NCBI GenBank assembly: GCA_036501625.1
Contig: DASXZY010000041.1
Location: forward strand, 62,001 to 126,000
DNA from: Palsa-1400 sp036501625
Lineage (GTDB): Bacteria; Verrucomicrobiota; Verrucomicrobiia; Limisphaerales; Palsa-1400
Direction of reading: 5' to 3'
DNA length: 64,000 nt
Shown here: piece after piece, positions 18,901 to 25,838 of the stretch
Numbering within the stretch: position 1 is the first letter of the stretch
Layout: each line of letters starts with the position of its first letter
Made by a program: the position numbers and the translations under genes
The notes under the pieces: model-generated
The model's database searches: none
Told to the model about the DNA's origin: nothing
What the model saw: only the letters and a program-made list of their open reading frames with translations

Positions 18901-20387
18901 CGGCGCCGTATCCGTTTTATGATCGCTGGGCCGACAGTTGGAATGTGACGACCGAAATGGTCGTGCTCAACCAGGCGCGGGGCCTCGGCTCGCTGGCGTT
19001 TCTGGCCGCGCAAACCGCCGCGGCTTCGCAACCCTGGAAGGCGGTTGCGGCCCAAATCGTCAATGTTCCCACCGGCGTGGCGCCGATCGGCTCCAACATA
19101 ACCGTTTCCCTGCAAGCTCCGGGGCTGGACCTTTCAACCGCGCGGATCACCTGGGAAGCGAATGCGGCAGGCAGCACCCAACCTGGCCAGCAACTCGGTT
19201 TCGGACAGACATTCACGTACGCCCCATCGTTGAACGGCATGCAATGGATCGAGGCTGAGGCGCAGTTCCCGGACGGCCGCCGTGTTTTTGCAACCAACAG
19301 TTTCATGGCCAATTCACCCAACATCGTTTGGGTTGAGGATGCATTGCCCGGCGGCGCGGTGGGCGGCGCGGATGGAGGCGATGCGTGGAATTGGATCAGC
19401 GGCAGCCCCACGCCCTATTCCGGCAAATTGGCGCAGCAATCCGCCATTGAAAGCGGCGAGCATCAAGTCTATTTCGCCAATGCCTCGCAAACACTTTCCG
19501 TTGGGACTAACGCGGCGCTCTATGCCTGGATTTATCTTGATCCGGCCCATCCGCCAACCGAAGCGATGCTTCAATGGAACGATTCATCTGGAAGCTGGGA
19601 GCACCGCGCCTATTGGGGGGCCAACGTGCTTGCGTTCGGCGTGGACGGAACCGCCACCCGCACGAACATGGGCCTCCTGCCGGCGGCCGGCCAGTGGGTT
19701 CAATTAAAAGTCCCAAGCAGCCTGGTGAATCTGGCGGGCAGCACGGTCAGCGGCCTGGCGTTTACGCTTTATGGCGGACGGGCGACGTGGGATTGCGCGG
19801 GCGTTTTGAATTCCATGACCGGCTCCTCGAATCCCGCCCTCACGGTCAGCGCCACTACGGCGATTCAATTGGTGGCGGGCGCGCCGGCCGCGGGCGGGAC
19901 GTTCACATTCAGCCTGACAACCGCGGCGGCGTCCGCTTTGAACATTGGTTACACCCTTGGCGGCTCAGCGGCTGCGGGAGTCGATTACCAAGTGTCACCC
20001 TCGACCATCAACATTCCTGCGGGCGCGAATTCGGCCACGCTGACCGTGGCGCCCATCAGCTCCACCAATATTACGCCAGGGAAAAATATTGTTTTGACGC
20101 TCAATGCCGGCAGCGGATACGCGGTGGGCTCTCCGGGCGCGGCCACGATTATTCTGCCTGGCAATACGATTCCGGCGCAGGCGGGACTCAACGGCGGAGT
20201 GCCAGCCTTTACCTGGATCAGCACAGCGGGCGCGGCCTACCGGGTGTTTTACAAGAATAATCTGGATGACTCTTCGTGGCTAGTGAGCGGGCCGGACGTC
20301 ACGGCCAGCGGGACGTCAACAACATGGACAGACCCCAATGCGTCCCATCCCACGCATCGATTCTACGTAGTGATGCCCGTTCAGTGA
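15972..20387 (+). CDS. Large secreted modular GH9 cellulase
   Basis: A 1471-residue secreted glycoside hydrolase. Order by nucleotide: signal peptide 15972-16045 ending in Ala-rich sequence; jelly-roll-like module 16059-16550; Thr/Pro/Asn linker 16560-16680; a beta-rich module 16740-17140 shared with the GH9 gene at 25839; cellulase N-terminal Ig-like domain 17150-17450 (HVNQEGYLP); GH9 catalytic domain to about 19020, with GGHHDAGDYSKY (Asp codons at 17748 and 17757) and a C-terminal TTEMVVLNQARGL block whose Glu (18954) fits the GH9 proton donor; a second copy of the jelly-roll module 19320-19800; a Calx-beta-like domain 19840-20160; and a short C-terminal segment. GH9 enzymes cleave beta-1,4-glucans by inversion. 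The 3' end overlaps the convergent gene at 20381 by seven bases. The Shine-Dalgarno is weak, so the start rests on the signal peptide. Confidence 0.92.
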   Translation: MEKILVITLGLLALGASTPSSNAAAAEGNNVVVWVEDAVPAGAQSGSDGGDSWNWTSSNPSPFSGSLSQQSSAGAGLHEHYFSGATQALSVQSGDTLFAAVYIDPANVPGEVMLQWCDQSGSWEHRAYWGSYLISYGANGTASSYNMGQMPAAGQWTLLTIPASDVGLNGATVTGMAFSLFNGRAHWDYAGDASSIAATSPTNSTPTNSTPTNSTTSTTPTNTTTTTTTTTTTNSAGATNAFAQDYSTNAVPGLDSVDDMMLQLPKVGDNALHILTPTILELDLITSKALDPAPVTNWNLVNASSQLVPPAASAFAVTANGQTVAVSKIGFKRRPIYAPMTNYDLRVADSIYLELATPIADNQIVQVLNTDGTLWASNTQFVATANPLRFNPAIHVNQEGYLPSFSKQGMAGYYLGSLGEMPIPASAGFELVDANSGAVVFQGPLTLRPDVGYEYTPLPYQQVYQADFSAFSTPGQYRLVIPGLGGSMPFRIDEGIGMCFARAYALGLYHQRCGADLGLPYTRFQHDACHVAPASVPMPASSYGFSWTTISNYAITPNTENPPQIAKDLTGPQTDLFPFVNQGAIDVSGGHHDAGDYSKYTINSASLVHYLMFEVDSLPGVAKLDNLGIPESGDGVSDVMQEAKWESDFLAKMQDADGGFYFLVYPTGREYEGNVTPEHGDPQVVWPKTTSVSAAATAALAQCASSPAFKKAYPAQAALYLQKAQLGWKFLTNAVAKYGKNGASPSGSYQKITSYGDDFADSDELAWAACEMFLATGDENAHQMLLSWFNPANPATWRWGWWHMSESYGNCIRSYAFAVQSGRVASASQLNATFLAACQAEVTAAGNDVLAWSQKNAYGTSFPPATKAVESAGWYFSADQAFDMVVAYQLNPNPAYMTALLANMNYEGGCNPVNASYITGLGWKRQHGIVSQWELNDIRAVPPSGIPIGNIQSDFEYLWDYNGELEELSFPSDGAAAAPYPFYDRWADSWNVTTEMVVLNQARGLGSLAFLAAQTAAASQPWKAVAAQIVNVPTGVAPIGSNITVSLQAPGLDLSTARITWEANAAGSTQPGQQLGFGQTFTYAPSLNGMQWIEAEAQFPDGRRVFATNSFMANSPNIVWVEDALPGGAVGGADGGDAWNWISGSPTPYSGKLAQQSAIESGEHQVYFANASQTLSVGTNAALYAWIYLDPAHPPTEAMLQWNDSSGSWEHRAYWGANVLAFGVDGTATRTNMGLLPAAGQWVQLKVPSSLVNLAGSTVSGLAFTLYGGRATWDCAGVLNSMTGSSNPALTVSATTAIQLVAGAPAAGGTFTFSLTTAAASALNIGYTLGGSAAAGVDYQVSPSTINIPAGANSATLTVAPISSTNITPGKNIVLTLNAGSGYAVGSPGAATIILPGNTIPAQAGLNGGVPAFTWISTAGAAYRVFYKNNLDDSSWLVSGPDVTASGTSTTWTDPNASHPTHRFYVVMPVQ
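16059..16550 (+). repeat. First copy of a duplicated beta-sandwich module in the GH9 cellulase
   Basis: This coding segment and the one at 19320-19800 encode clearly related modules sharing VWVEDA, DGGD-WNW, a central GSWEHRAYWG motif and a GQW segment. The pair brackets the catalytic core. The module looks like a carbohydrate-binding jelly roll, but I do not recognise the CBM family. Confidence 0.8.
16560..16680 (+). repeat. Low-complexity Thr/Asn/Pro linker-coding repeat
   Basis: In-frame degenerate repeats, first of a TPTNS unit and then of ACA/ACC/ACG threonine codons, form a poly-Thr linker between the N-terminal module and the rest of the GH9 enzyme. Such linkers separate binding and catalytic modules in secreted hydrolases and often vary in length between strains. 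Confidence 0.85.
19320..19800 (+). repeat. Second copy of the duplicated beta-sandwich module in the GH9 cellulase
   Basis: This is the C-terminal partner of the 16059-16550 module. The same motif order is conserved (VWVEDA, GGDAWNW, GSWEHRAYWG, AAGQW). It is followed directly by a Calx-beta-like domain. Confidence 0.8.
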
Positions 20388-20806
20388 CGGGCCGGGGCGC
20401 GGCTGAGAATCGGAATATTCAAATTGTAGCGGGTGTCTTTGAACTCGTAGTGGATGACCATGCGCCGGAGGGGAAGCGTCGAAGCATGGGTGGCCGCTCC
20501 CCATCCATTGTGAAAATCGGTGGCTTGACGGGGGTCGGCCGTCCAGCGTTTGCCAGAACGAACGAACTTCATGGTTTTGACGTTGCGCAAAAGCACTCGC
20601 ATGGGGGGAGCGGGGAGGTTCTCGTCTGGCTGGGGCCTTCCGGGCGCGGCGGGGACCGGCTTCATCTCAAATCGCGGGGTTGAATCTGGCTCCTCCGGGG
20701 AGCAAAGGCGCGAATACTTGGCGCGGCCAGAACGGGGGCGCCGCCCGCGCCGAGAGGCTTTCGCCGGTTCATTTCGGGCATCCAAAACAGATAGCGTCTT
20801 AATCAT
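20381..20806 (-). CDS. Conserved hypothetical protein, 141 aa
   Basis: The first half is Arg/Pro/Ser-rich and probably disordered. The second half, from about residue 65, looks folded: it reads LLRNVKTMKFVRSGKRWTAD followed by an Ala/Phe-containing helix and a closing beta segment. A short pattern of this kind (LLRN...FV...W-T-D-P..A..F) is familiar to me from small hypothetical proteins of Verrucomicrobia-like genomes, but no function is known to me. The start at 20806 is preceded by GGAGG with a four-base gap, which supports it. It is convergent with the GH9 gene, overlapping by seven bases, and lies downstream of the DUF4142 gene beyond a hairpin. Confidence 0.6.
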   Translation of the reverse strand: MIKTLSVLDARNEPAKASRRGRRPRSGRAKYSRLCSPEEPDSTPRFEMKPVPAAPGRPQPDENLPAPPMRVLLRNVKTMKFVRSGKRWTADPRQATDFHNGWGAATHASTLPLRRMVIHYEFKDTRYNLNIPILSRAPARH

Positions 20807-20880
20807 ACGGCCTCCATTGCATATATAGTTGATACAGCTTTTTGAGCCTGGCCCCTATGGGGACAACACCCCAACATAAC

Positions 20881-20911
20881 GCAGCAGGACAGCGACCCGC
20901 CGTCCTGCTGC
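20881..20911 (-). terminator. Perfect 10-bp inverted repeat, terminator-like
   Basis: GCAGCAGGAC at 20881-20890 pairs with GTCCTGCTGC at 20902-20911 around an 11-base loop. It lies 21 bases past the DUF4142 stop in the reading direction. No clear U-tract follows on the minus strand, so it could also be an operator or mRNA-stabilising hairpin for the gene starting at 20806. Confidence 0.45.
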
Positions 20912-20931
20912 TGTAAACGCGCGTTAAGGGG

Positions 20932-21558
20932 TTAGTTTTGGTTGAAGGTAACGGCTCGTTGCGATTCGTCAGCCGGCAAACCCTTGAGGATGGTCGAGAT
21001 CGTCGTCTCATCCACGCCTACGGCGCGAGCGGCGTCCTCACAATGGCGCAAATGCTTGCGCAAGGCCGGCAGAGTATTCTGCGCGTAGTCTTTTACGTAA
21101 GGCTCCTGAATCTCCGCGACGGCTTTGTCAAACCGTTTGATGCATTTGACATGATCTTTGAGCATCATCGTCGTATATTCACGATTGAAGTCCACGTCGC
21201 CGGCTTTTTGCAGGTGCTTAAGCGAGTGCTGGTTCATCATGTCCAGCGCCGAGTCAAGCTGCACGGCGTGCGCCTGGGCGATTCCCTGCACCAGTGCCAG
21301 GTTCTTTTGGTGGTCGTCCAGCATCATCTGGGCGAGCTTTCGCACGGCATCGTTCTGCGATCTGGCTTCAGCCACATTGGCCATGGAGATTTCCGCCTGA
21401 TTTGCCTGGGCGGCATCGCGCAGGAATTCGCGGCCCGCGTGAGAGATTTGCGGGTCGCCGGAGTTTTGCGGCGGCGCTTGCGGCGAGTTTTGGGCCTGCA
21501 GCGAGCAAGCGGCCAAAACCGCGCTCAATACCGCCCCCATTTTAACAAATGATTTCAT
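20932..21558 (-). CDS. DUF4142 family secreted protein
   Basis: A 208-residue protein with an N-terminal signal peptide (VLSAVLAACSLQAQ). If the Cys in LAACS is lipidated it could be a lipoprotein, but cleavage after AQA is also possible. The body is a long helical bundle typical of DUF4142: FLRDAAQANQAEISMANVAE, then KLAQMMLDDHQKNL, and later MMLKDHVKCIKRFDKA. Such proteins are predicted periplasmic or outer-membrane helical bundles, distantly ferritin-like, with no established reaction. The gene stands between the small hypothetical gene and the DUF2007 gene, all on the minus strand with gaps of 75-125 bases. Confidence 0.85.
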   Translation of the reverse strand: MKSFVKMGAVLSAVLAACSLQAQNSPQAPPQNSGDPQISHAGREFLRDAAQANQAEISMANVAEARSQNDAVRKLAQMMLDDHQKNLALVQGIAQAHAVQLDSALDMMNQHSLKHLQKAGDVDFNREYTTMMLKDHVKCIKRFDKAVAEIQEPYVKDYAQNTLPALRKHLRHCEDAARAVGVDETTISTILKGLPADESQRAVTFNQN

Positions 21559-21633
21559 AATATTTAGTTTATCCTTTCCTGCGCTTAACGTCGCCTTTGC
21601 GGCGCCATTCGCAATTGGTAAAAAGCCTTAACT

Positions 21634-22110
21634 CTACCCCCGTTCTTGCTTCACCCCGCCCTCGTGGCGCTTGGGCCAATTGAGGATGTCAGTAGGCTCG
21701 CGGAGCAATTCTTTGACAGGCCAGGTGCAATGGCAGTCCCGGCAGTAAAATAATTTATCCATCAATCCCATCCAGTAGAAGATCACGCCAAAGAACGTCG
21801 TAGTTAAAAACTTGCGCGTATATTGCGGATATTGAATGTGGGGCGAGCCGCACTGAAGGCAGTGGACTTCACCATGCAGGATGCCGTCCTGCTGGTCAGC
21901 CTCCAGCAGAAACTGGCGGGCCCGGGTGTATTCGGACTCCTTAACGAGAACTTTTTCGCAGGCGTGAGGCTTGGACAGAAACCAAAATTTCTGCATTCGT
22001 GATTCGTCTTTCACGTTCGCTTCAATGCCGGCTTTTTCGAGTTTGACTTTGACGGCTTGCGCTTTTTCCAAGTCGTCGAATGTGGCTACAACTTCAGTTC
22101 GTGGTTTCAT
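21634..22110 (-). CDS. DUF2007-like protein with zinc ribbon
   Basis: A 158-residue protein. The N-terminal 75 residues (VVATFDDLEKAQAVKVKLEK, then GIEANVKDES) match the DUF2007 fold, a small alpha/beta domain proposed to act in signalling. The second half has a zinc-ribbon-like pair, CLQC and CRDC, separated by an aromatic hydrophobic stretch (TTTFFGVIFYWMGLMDKLFY) that may contact membrane. It is upstream of the DUF4142 gene and downstream of opgH on the same strand. The role is unknown. Confidence 0.75.
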   Translation of the reverse strand: MKPRTEVVATFDDLEKAQAVKVKLEKAGIEANVKDESRMQKFWFLSKPHACEKVLVKESEYTRARQFLLEADQQDGILHGEVHCLQCGSPHIQYPQYTRKFLTTTFFGVIFYWMGLMDKLFYCRDCHCTWPVKELLREPTDILNWPKRHEGGVKQERG

Positions 22111-22191
22111 AAACTAGTATAAATCCGGGCGGGCGGCACGGCAAAGGCGGGCAGCCTGAGCGCGGGCTGGGATTTTGCCTGAACCTTTGGC

Positions 22192-24252
22192 TCAGGCGGT
22201 CCCGGCGGCTGTCAACAAATCTTGAATGGCTTCCTCGTCCCATAATAAATCGCGTTTTTCGCGGGGAGTAAGGGCGGCGGCGCCGTCATGCTGGTACTTC
22301 AACTCCAATCCCTTGATATAATTGCGGCGCAGGTCATCCTTAGGCTCTCCGTCCTCCAGGAGCGAGAGATGCACCGCGCGCACGTCCGGGTCGTGCAGCA
22401 CCCGTTCGACAGCCTCCGCCTCTTTGGCCCATTGCCGGCTGCCGGCCCAGGCCAGCGCGCGTTCAAGACCCAGCAAAATCGGCGGCGTTTCCGCCTCTTC
22501 GGGCGTCAAGAACAAACCCCGCTTGCGCGCCCATTCGCCCAAGCTGACGCGGCTGCTCCAGACCGACATCGGAATGACCAGCAGAAAACCGAGCAGAACC
22601 GGCGAAAACCACCAGAACAGCTTCGGCGCCTCCGTCAACAATAAGACGGACCACACGATTCCCAGCAACGTGCTGGGCCAATGCCGGGCCACGGCTTCGC
22701 CATAGCCTGTTTGGGGCTCGCCGCGGTCCTGCGCCTCCCATTTGACATTCCTGCCCATGAGAATTCCCGTCACGAAATGCGTTTGCAAAAAGGCCAGCAC
22801 CGGCGCAAGAAGCGTCGAAGCGATCGTCTCCAGGAACACGCTCAACGCGAGCTTGCCGCCGCCGCCAAATTCGGCGCGCTGCTTGCGATGGAATAAATGC
22901 GTGAGCAGGCTTAATGCTTTGGGCGCCATCAACAGGCACATTACCGCCACGAACAGCCAAATCGCCTGCTGCTCCACCGAGATTGTCCAAATCGGGTAAA
23001 GCGACGGCCCTGCCGGAAAGTACGGATGGGGTCTGATGGATTCGCGGATGCCCTCGATGGTGCTGACCAGCAGCATGAGCATCCATAACGGCGCGGCTAA
23101 ATAGGCCATGACTCCCAGGCAAAGGTGCAAACGATTGACAGGATGCAGCCCCGGTATCAACAAAAGCCGCATGTGCTGCATGTTGCCCTGGCACCAGCGG
23201 CGGTCGCGCGCGGCGTAGCTGATGAGCGATGGCGGAACTTCTTCGTAACTGCCGCCCAGCTCGGTGGCCAGATAGACCTTCCATCCGGCGCGGCGCATGA
23301 AGGCCGCTTCCACAAAATCATGGCTCAGGATTGAGCCGCCCAAGGGTTCAGGGCCGGAGAGCTTGGGCAGGCGGCAATGTTCGATGAAGGGTTGAATGCG
23401 GATGATCGCGTTGTGGCCCCAGTAATTGGCCGCGCCTCCCTGCCAAAAATTCAGTCCCGTAATGAAGACCGAACTGTAGGCGTGCGTGGCGAACTGGCGC
23501 ATCCGCCCGAAGAACGTATTCCGATTCACGGGCAGCGGCGGCGCCTGGATAATGCCCGCGTTGGGATAATTTTCCATCAGCCGCACGAGGTTCGTGAGAC
23601 AGGTCCCCGTCATGATGCTGTCGGCGTCAAATACAATCATGTAGCGATAGCGGCCACCCCAGCCCGCGCAAAAATCGGCGATGTTGCCCGTTTTGCGGTC
23701 CACGTTTTCACGGCGGTTGCGGTAATAAATGCGGCTGGGATCGCTCACGGCCTGGCGAAAATCCTGCAAGGCCATTTCCTCGCGAATCCAGGTGTCAGGG
23801 TCGGTCGTGTCGCTCAGGATGAAAAATTCGAAATAGGGCAGGAAGCCGGTTTCTTCGAGACTTTCGTAGGTGGCTTTCAAGCCGGCGAAGACCCGCACCG
23901 GGTCCTCATTGTAAACCGGCACGACCACCGCGGTCAGGGGCCCATCGGCGCCTGGCGCGGCCGGGTCCGGCAGCGCGCGCGTGAATTCGAGCGCGCCGCC
24001 TCCGAACAGGCGCACCGCGAAACCGAGCACAGCCGTCCAGAAGGAAAGCACTATGGGCGAGAGCAAGATGAGAAACAGCGCGAAAATGGCTCCCTTTAAA
24101 ACGTTGAAGCCATTGATTCGCAGCATGGAATACATGCCATAACCGACGACCAGCATCGTGCCGGCCGACAGCGCGGCGAAAAACATTTGCCGGACGATGA
24201 TCCATCGGCGGGCGGAATTAAGTGTGGATGGCTGCATGGCAAAACGTGTCAA
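22192..24252 (-). CDS. opgH: Glucan biosynthesis glucosyltransferase H (OpgH/MdoH)
   Basis: A 686-residue inner-membrane processive GT2 enzyme expected to polymerise the beta-1,2-glucan backbone of osmoregulated periplasmic glucans from UDP-glucose. Visible are two N-terminal membrane segments, a cytosolic GT2 domain with VVPVYNEDP, a FDADS metal-binding motif, NYWGHNAIIR and the RDRRWCQGN acceptor motif, then several C-terminal membrane helices. The start at 24252 is a TTG overlapping the opgG stop (TTGA); ATG 24237 is an alternative. The opgG-opgH order matches the Proteobacterial operon. The assignment is strong; polymer size and linkage in this organism are unknown. Confidence 0.93.
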   Translation of the reverse strand: MTRFAMQPSTLNSARRWIIVRQMFFAALSAGTMLVVGYGMYSMLRINGFNVLKGAIFALFLILLSPIVLSFWTAVLGFAVRLFGGGALEFTRALPDPAAPGADGPLTAVVVPVYNEDPVRVFAGLKATYESLEETGFLPYFEFFILSDTTDPDTWIREEMALQDFRQAVSDPSRIYYRNRRENVDRKTGNIADFCAGWGGRYRYMIVFDADSIMTGTCLTNLVRLMENYPNAGIIQAPPLPVNRNTFFGRMRQFATHAYSSVFITGLNFWQGGAANYWGHNAIIRIQPFIEHCRLPKLSGPEPLGGSILSHDFVEAAFMRRAGWKVYLATELGGSYEEVPPSLISYAARDRRWCQGNMQHMRLLLIPGLHPVNRLHLCLGVMAYLAAPLWMLMLLVSTIEGIRESIRPHPYFPAGPSLYPIWTISVEQQAIWLFVAVMCLLMAPKALSLLTHLFHRKQRAEFGGGGKLALSVFLETIASTLLAPVLAFLQTHFVTGILMGRNVKWEAQDRGEPQTGYGEAVARHWPSTLLGIVWSVLLLTEAPKLFWWFSPVLLGFLLVIPMSVWSSRVSLGEWARKRGLFLTPEEAETPPILLGLERALAWAGSRQWAKEAEAVERVLHDPDVRAVHLSLLEDGEPKDDLRRNYIKGLELKYQHDGAAALTPREKRDLLWDEEAIQDLLTAAGTA

Positions 24253-25760
24253 TTCGATTTTTGATAGTTATAGAGCCAGGTTTCGCTCGCTGGTTCGCGG
24301 CCGGGTTGCAAGAACATTCGCAACTCCGCCGGGCTATCCCCAGCCCCGGCGAGATCAAAGAACACCTGCCAGCCGCCAATCGCTTCATTGGTTTGAATGA
24401 CCAGATTTTGGGCGCGCCCCTGCGAAACGAAAATCCGGGCGGCCTCTGCCGACGTGATGCTGGCGGGCTGCGGCCACGCCCCCGCGAAATCCAGGACAAA
24501 GCGCGGCGGACGCCCGTTGACTTCCGGCTGAATGCGCGTCGATTGCACTCGCAGGAGCGGGCCGCGCTCAGGCCCGTTCAGCAGCGCCGAGACGCGGTAG
24601 GTAAAATGCATTTCCTGGCCCGGCTGCGGCTTTTCCGAAGGAACCCAATAAGCCACGATATTGTCATTGTAATCGTTGGGCGTCGGAATCTCGACCAGTT
24701 CGACCGCGCCGGGCTGCCAAGGGCCGATTGGCTCGACCCAGTAGCTGGGGCGCAGTTCGAACCGGCATTGCAGGTCGTCGTAATCGGCAAAATTCCGATC
24801 GCGCTGCATCAAACCGAAGCCTTTCAAGTCCGACACGGGAAAACGGGTGACGCGAAACGTTTTGGCCGGATTGACCAGCGGACGCCAAACCCAATTGCTG
24901 TCGCCGGATTGAATTTGCAGGCCATCGGAATCATGGACTTGCGGGCGGTAATCGGGAAAAGACCGCTCATGGTTTTGGCCCACCAGGAAAAGGCTGCCCA
25001 GTGGCGCGAGGCCGATTTTCTTGGGGCTTTTGCGAAAGAACAAACTCGCTTCCACCTCTGTGACCGTGACCGCGCCCGGTTCAATGACAAAGCGATAGGC
25101 CCCGGCCACGCTGGGGCTGTCAAGCAGGGCATAAACGCGAATGCCGCCGGCGAGCTGGGGCGGTTTTTCCAGCCAGAATTCCGTGAAACGCGGAAATTCC
25201 TCCCCCGATGATTCCGCCGTGTCAATGGCCAGTCCGCGCTCGGAAGAACCGTAGCGCTGCAAACCGCCCAGCGTGCGAAAGTAGCTGGCTCCCAAAAACT
25301 CCGCCGCCTCGTCCATTTTTTGCGGCGAATTCATCGGATACAGGAGGCGAAAGCCGCCGAATTGCAGCGTGGGCGGCAGATTGTTCGGCACGCGGTTCGT
25401 GTTGTAATCGAAATCCTCGGGCGAATAGTTCACGTCCCGCACTTTGCCTTCGTCAACAACATGAATAACAACCGGGTCCTGGTACAAATAACCGCGCTGA
25501 AAGAACTGCGCCATGAAGCGCACATGGTCGTTTTTCCAAAGATTGTGCTCCGGGCGGAAGCGGATCTTTTGATATTCGTCAAATGTCAGCTTCTTTAAGG
25601 AATCGGGCAGGCTGGAATTATCGGCCGGGCGAAAATCCTTCGCGGACAAAGCGAGGGCCATTTCGCGCACCGTCGAAAACGAAAACCCCGCCGGCGTTTG
25701 GGCTTGGGAACTGATAACCGCTCCCGCCAGAAACGCGCCCGCCGTTATTTTAATCCACAT
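24249..25760 (-). CDS. opgG: Periplasmic glucan biosynthesis protein (OpgG/OpgD family)
   Basis: A 503-residue secreted protein with a Sec-type signal peptide (AGAFLAGAVISSQAQ) and the MdoG family body: FRPADNSSLPDSL, then FDEYQKIRFRPEHNLW, and a central block with FFQRGYLYQDPV. The family is required for branching or processing of the glucan made by OpgH, and recent biochemical work attributes beta-glucanase activity to OpgD/OpgG proteins. No twin-arginine motif is visible, favouring OpgG over OpgD. It overlaps opgH by four bases and is divergent from the GH9 gene at 25839 across a 78-base gap that must hold both promoters. Confidence 0.93.
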   Translation of the reverse strand: MWIKITAGAFLAGAVISSQAQTPAGFSFSTVREMALALSAKDFRPADNSSLPDSLKKLTFDEYQKIRFRPEHNLWKNDHVRFMAQFFQRGYLYQDPVVIHVVDEGKVRDVNYSPEDFDYNTNRVPNNLPPTLQFGGFRLLYPMNSPQKMDEAAEFLGASYFRTLGGLQRYGSSERGLAIDTAESSGEEFPRFTEFWLEKPPQLAGGIRVYALLDSPSVAGAYRFVIEPGAVTVTEVEASLFFRKSPKKIGLAPLGSLFLVGQNHERSFPDYRPQVHDSDGLQIQSGDSNWVWRPLVNPAKTFRVTRFPVSDLKGFGLMQRDRNFADYDDLQCRFELRPSYWVEPIGPWQPGAVELVEIPTPNDYNDNIVAYWVPSEKPQPGQEMHFTYRVSALLNGPERGPLLRVQSTRIQPEVNGRPPRFVLDFAGAWPQPASITSAEAARIFVSQGRAQNLVIQTNEAIGGWQVFFDLAGAGDSPAELRMFLQPGREPASETWLYNYQKSN

Positions 25761-25838
25761 AGGCTCACATTAAGCGCGCTTCCGGGGCCGCCCAATGGGC
25801 AGTACGCCTAATGCCGCCCTGGGGAAAGACATGCCATC

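Noticed and set aside
20938..21552. 204-codon plus-strand frame opposite the DUF4142 gene
   Set aside because: The minus strand has a signal peptide and DUF4142 motifs; this is its mirror.
22154..22197. GCCTGAGC/GCTCAGGC inverted repeat at the end of opgH as a terminator
   Set aside because: The 28-base loop is long, the right arm overlaps the opgH stop, and no U-tract follows.
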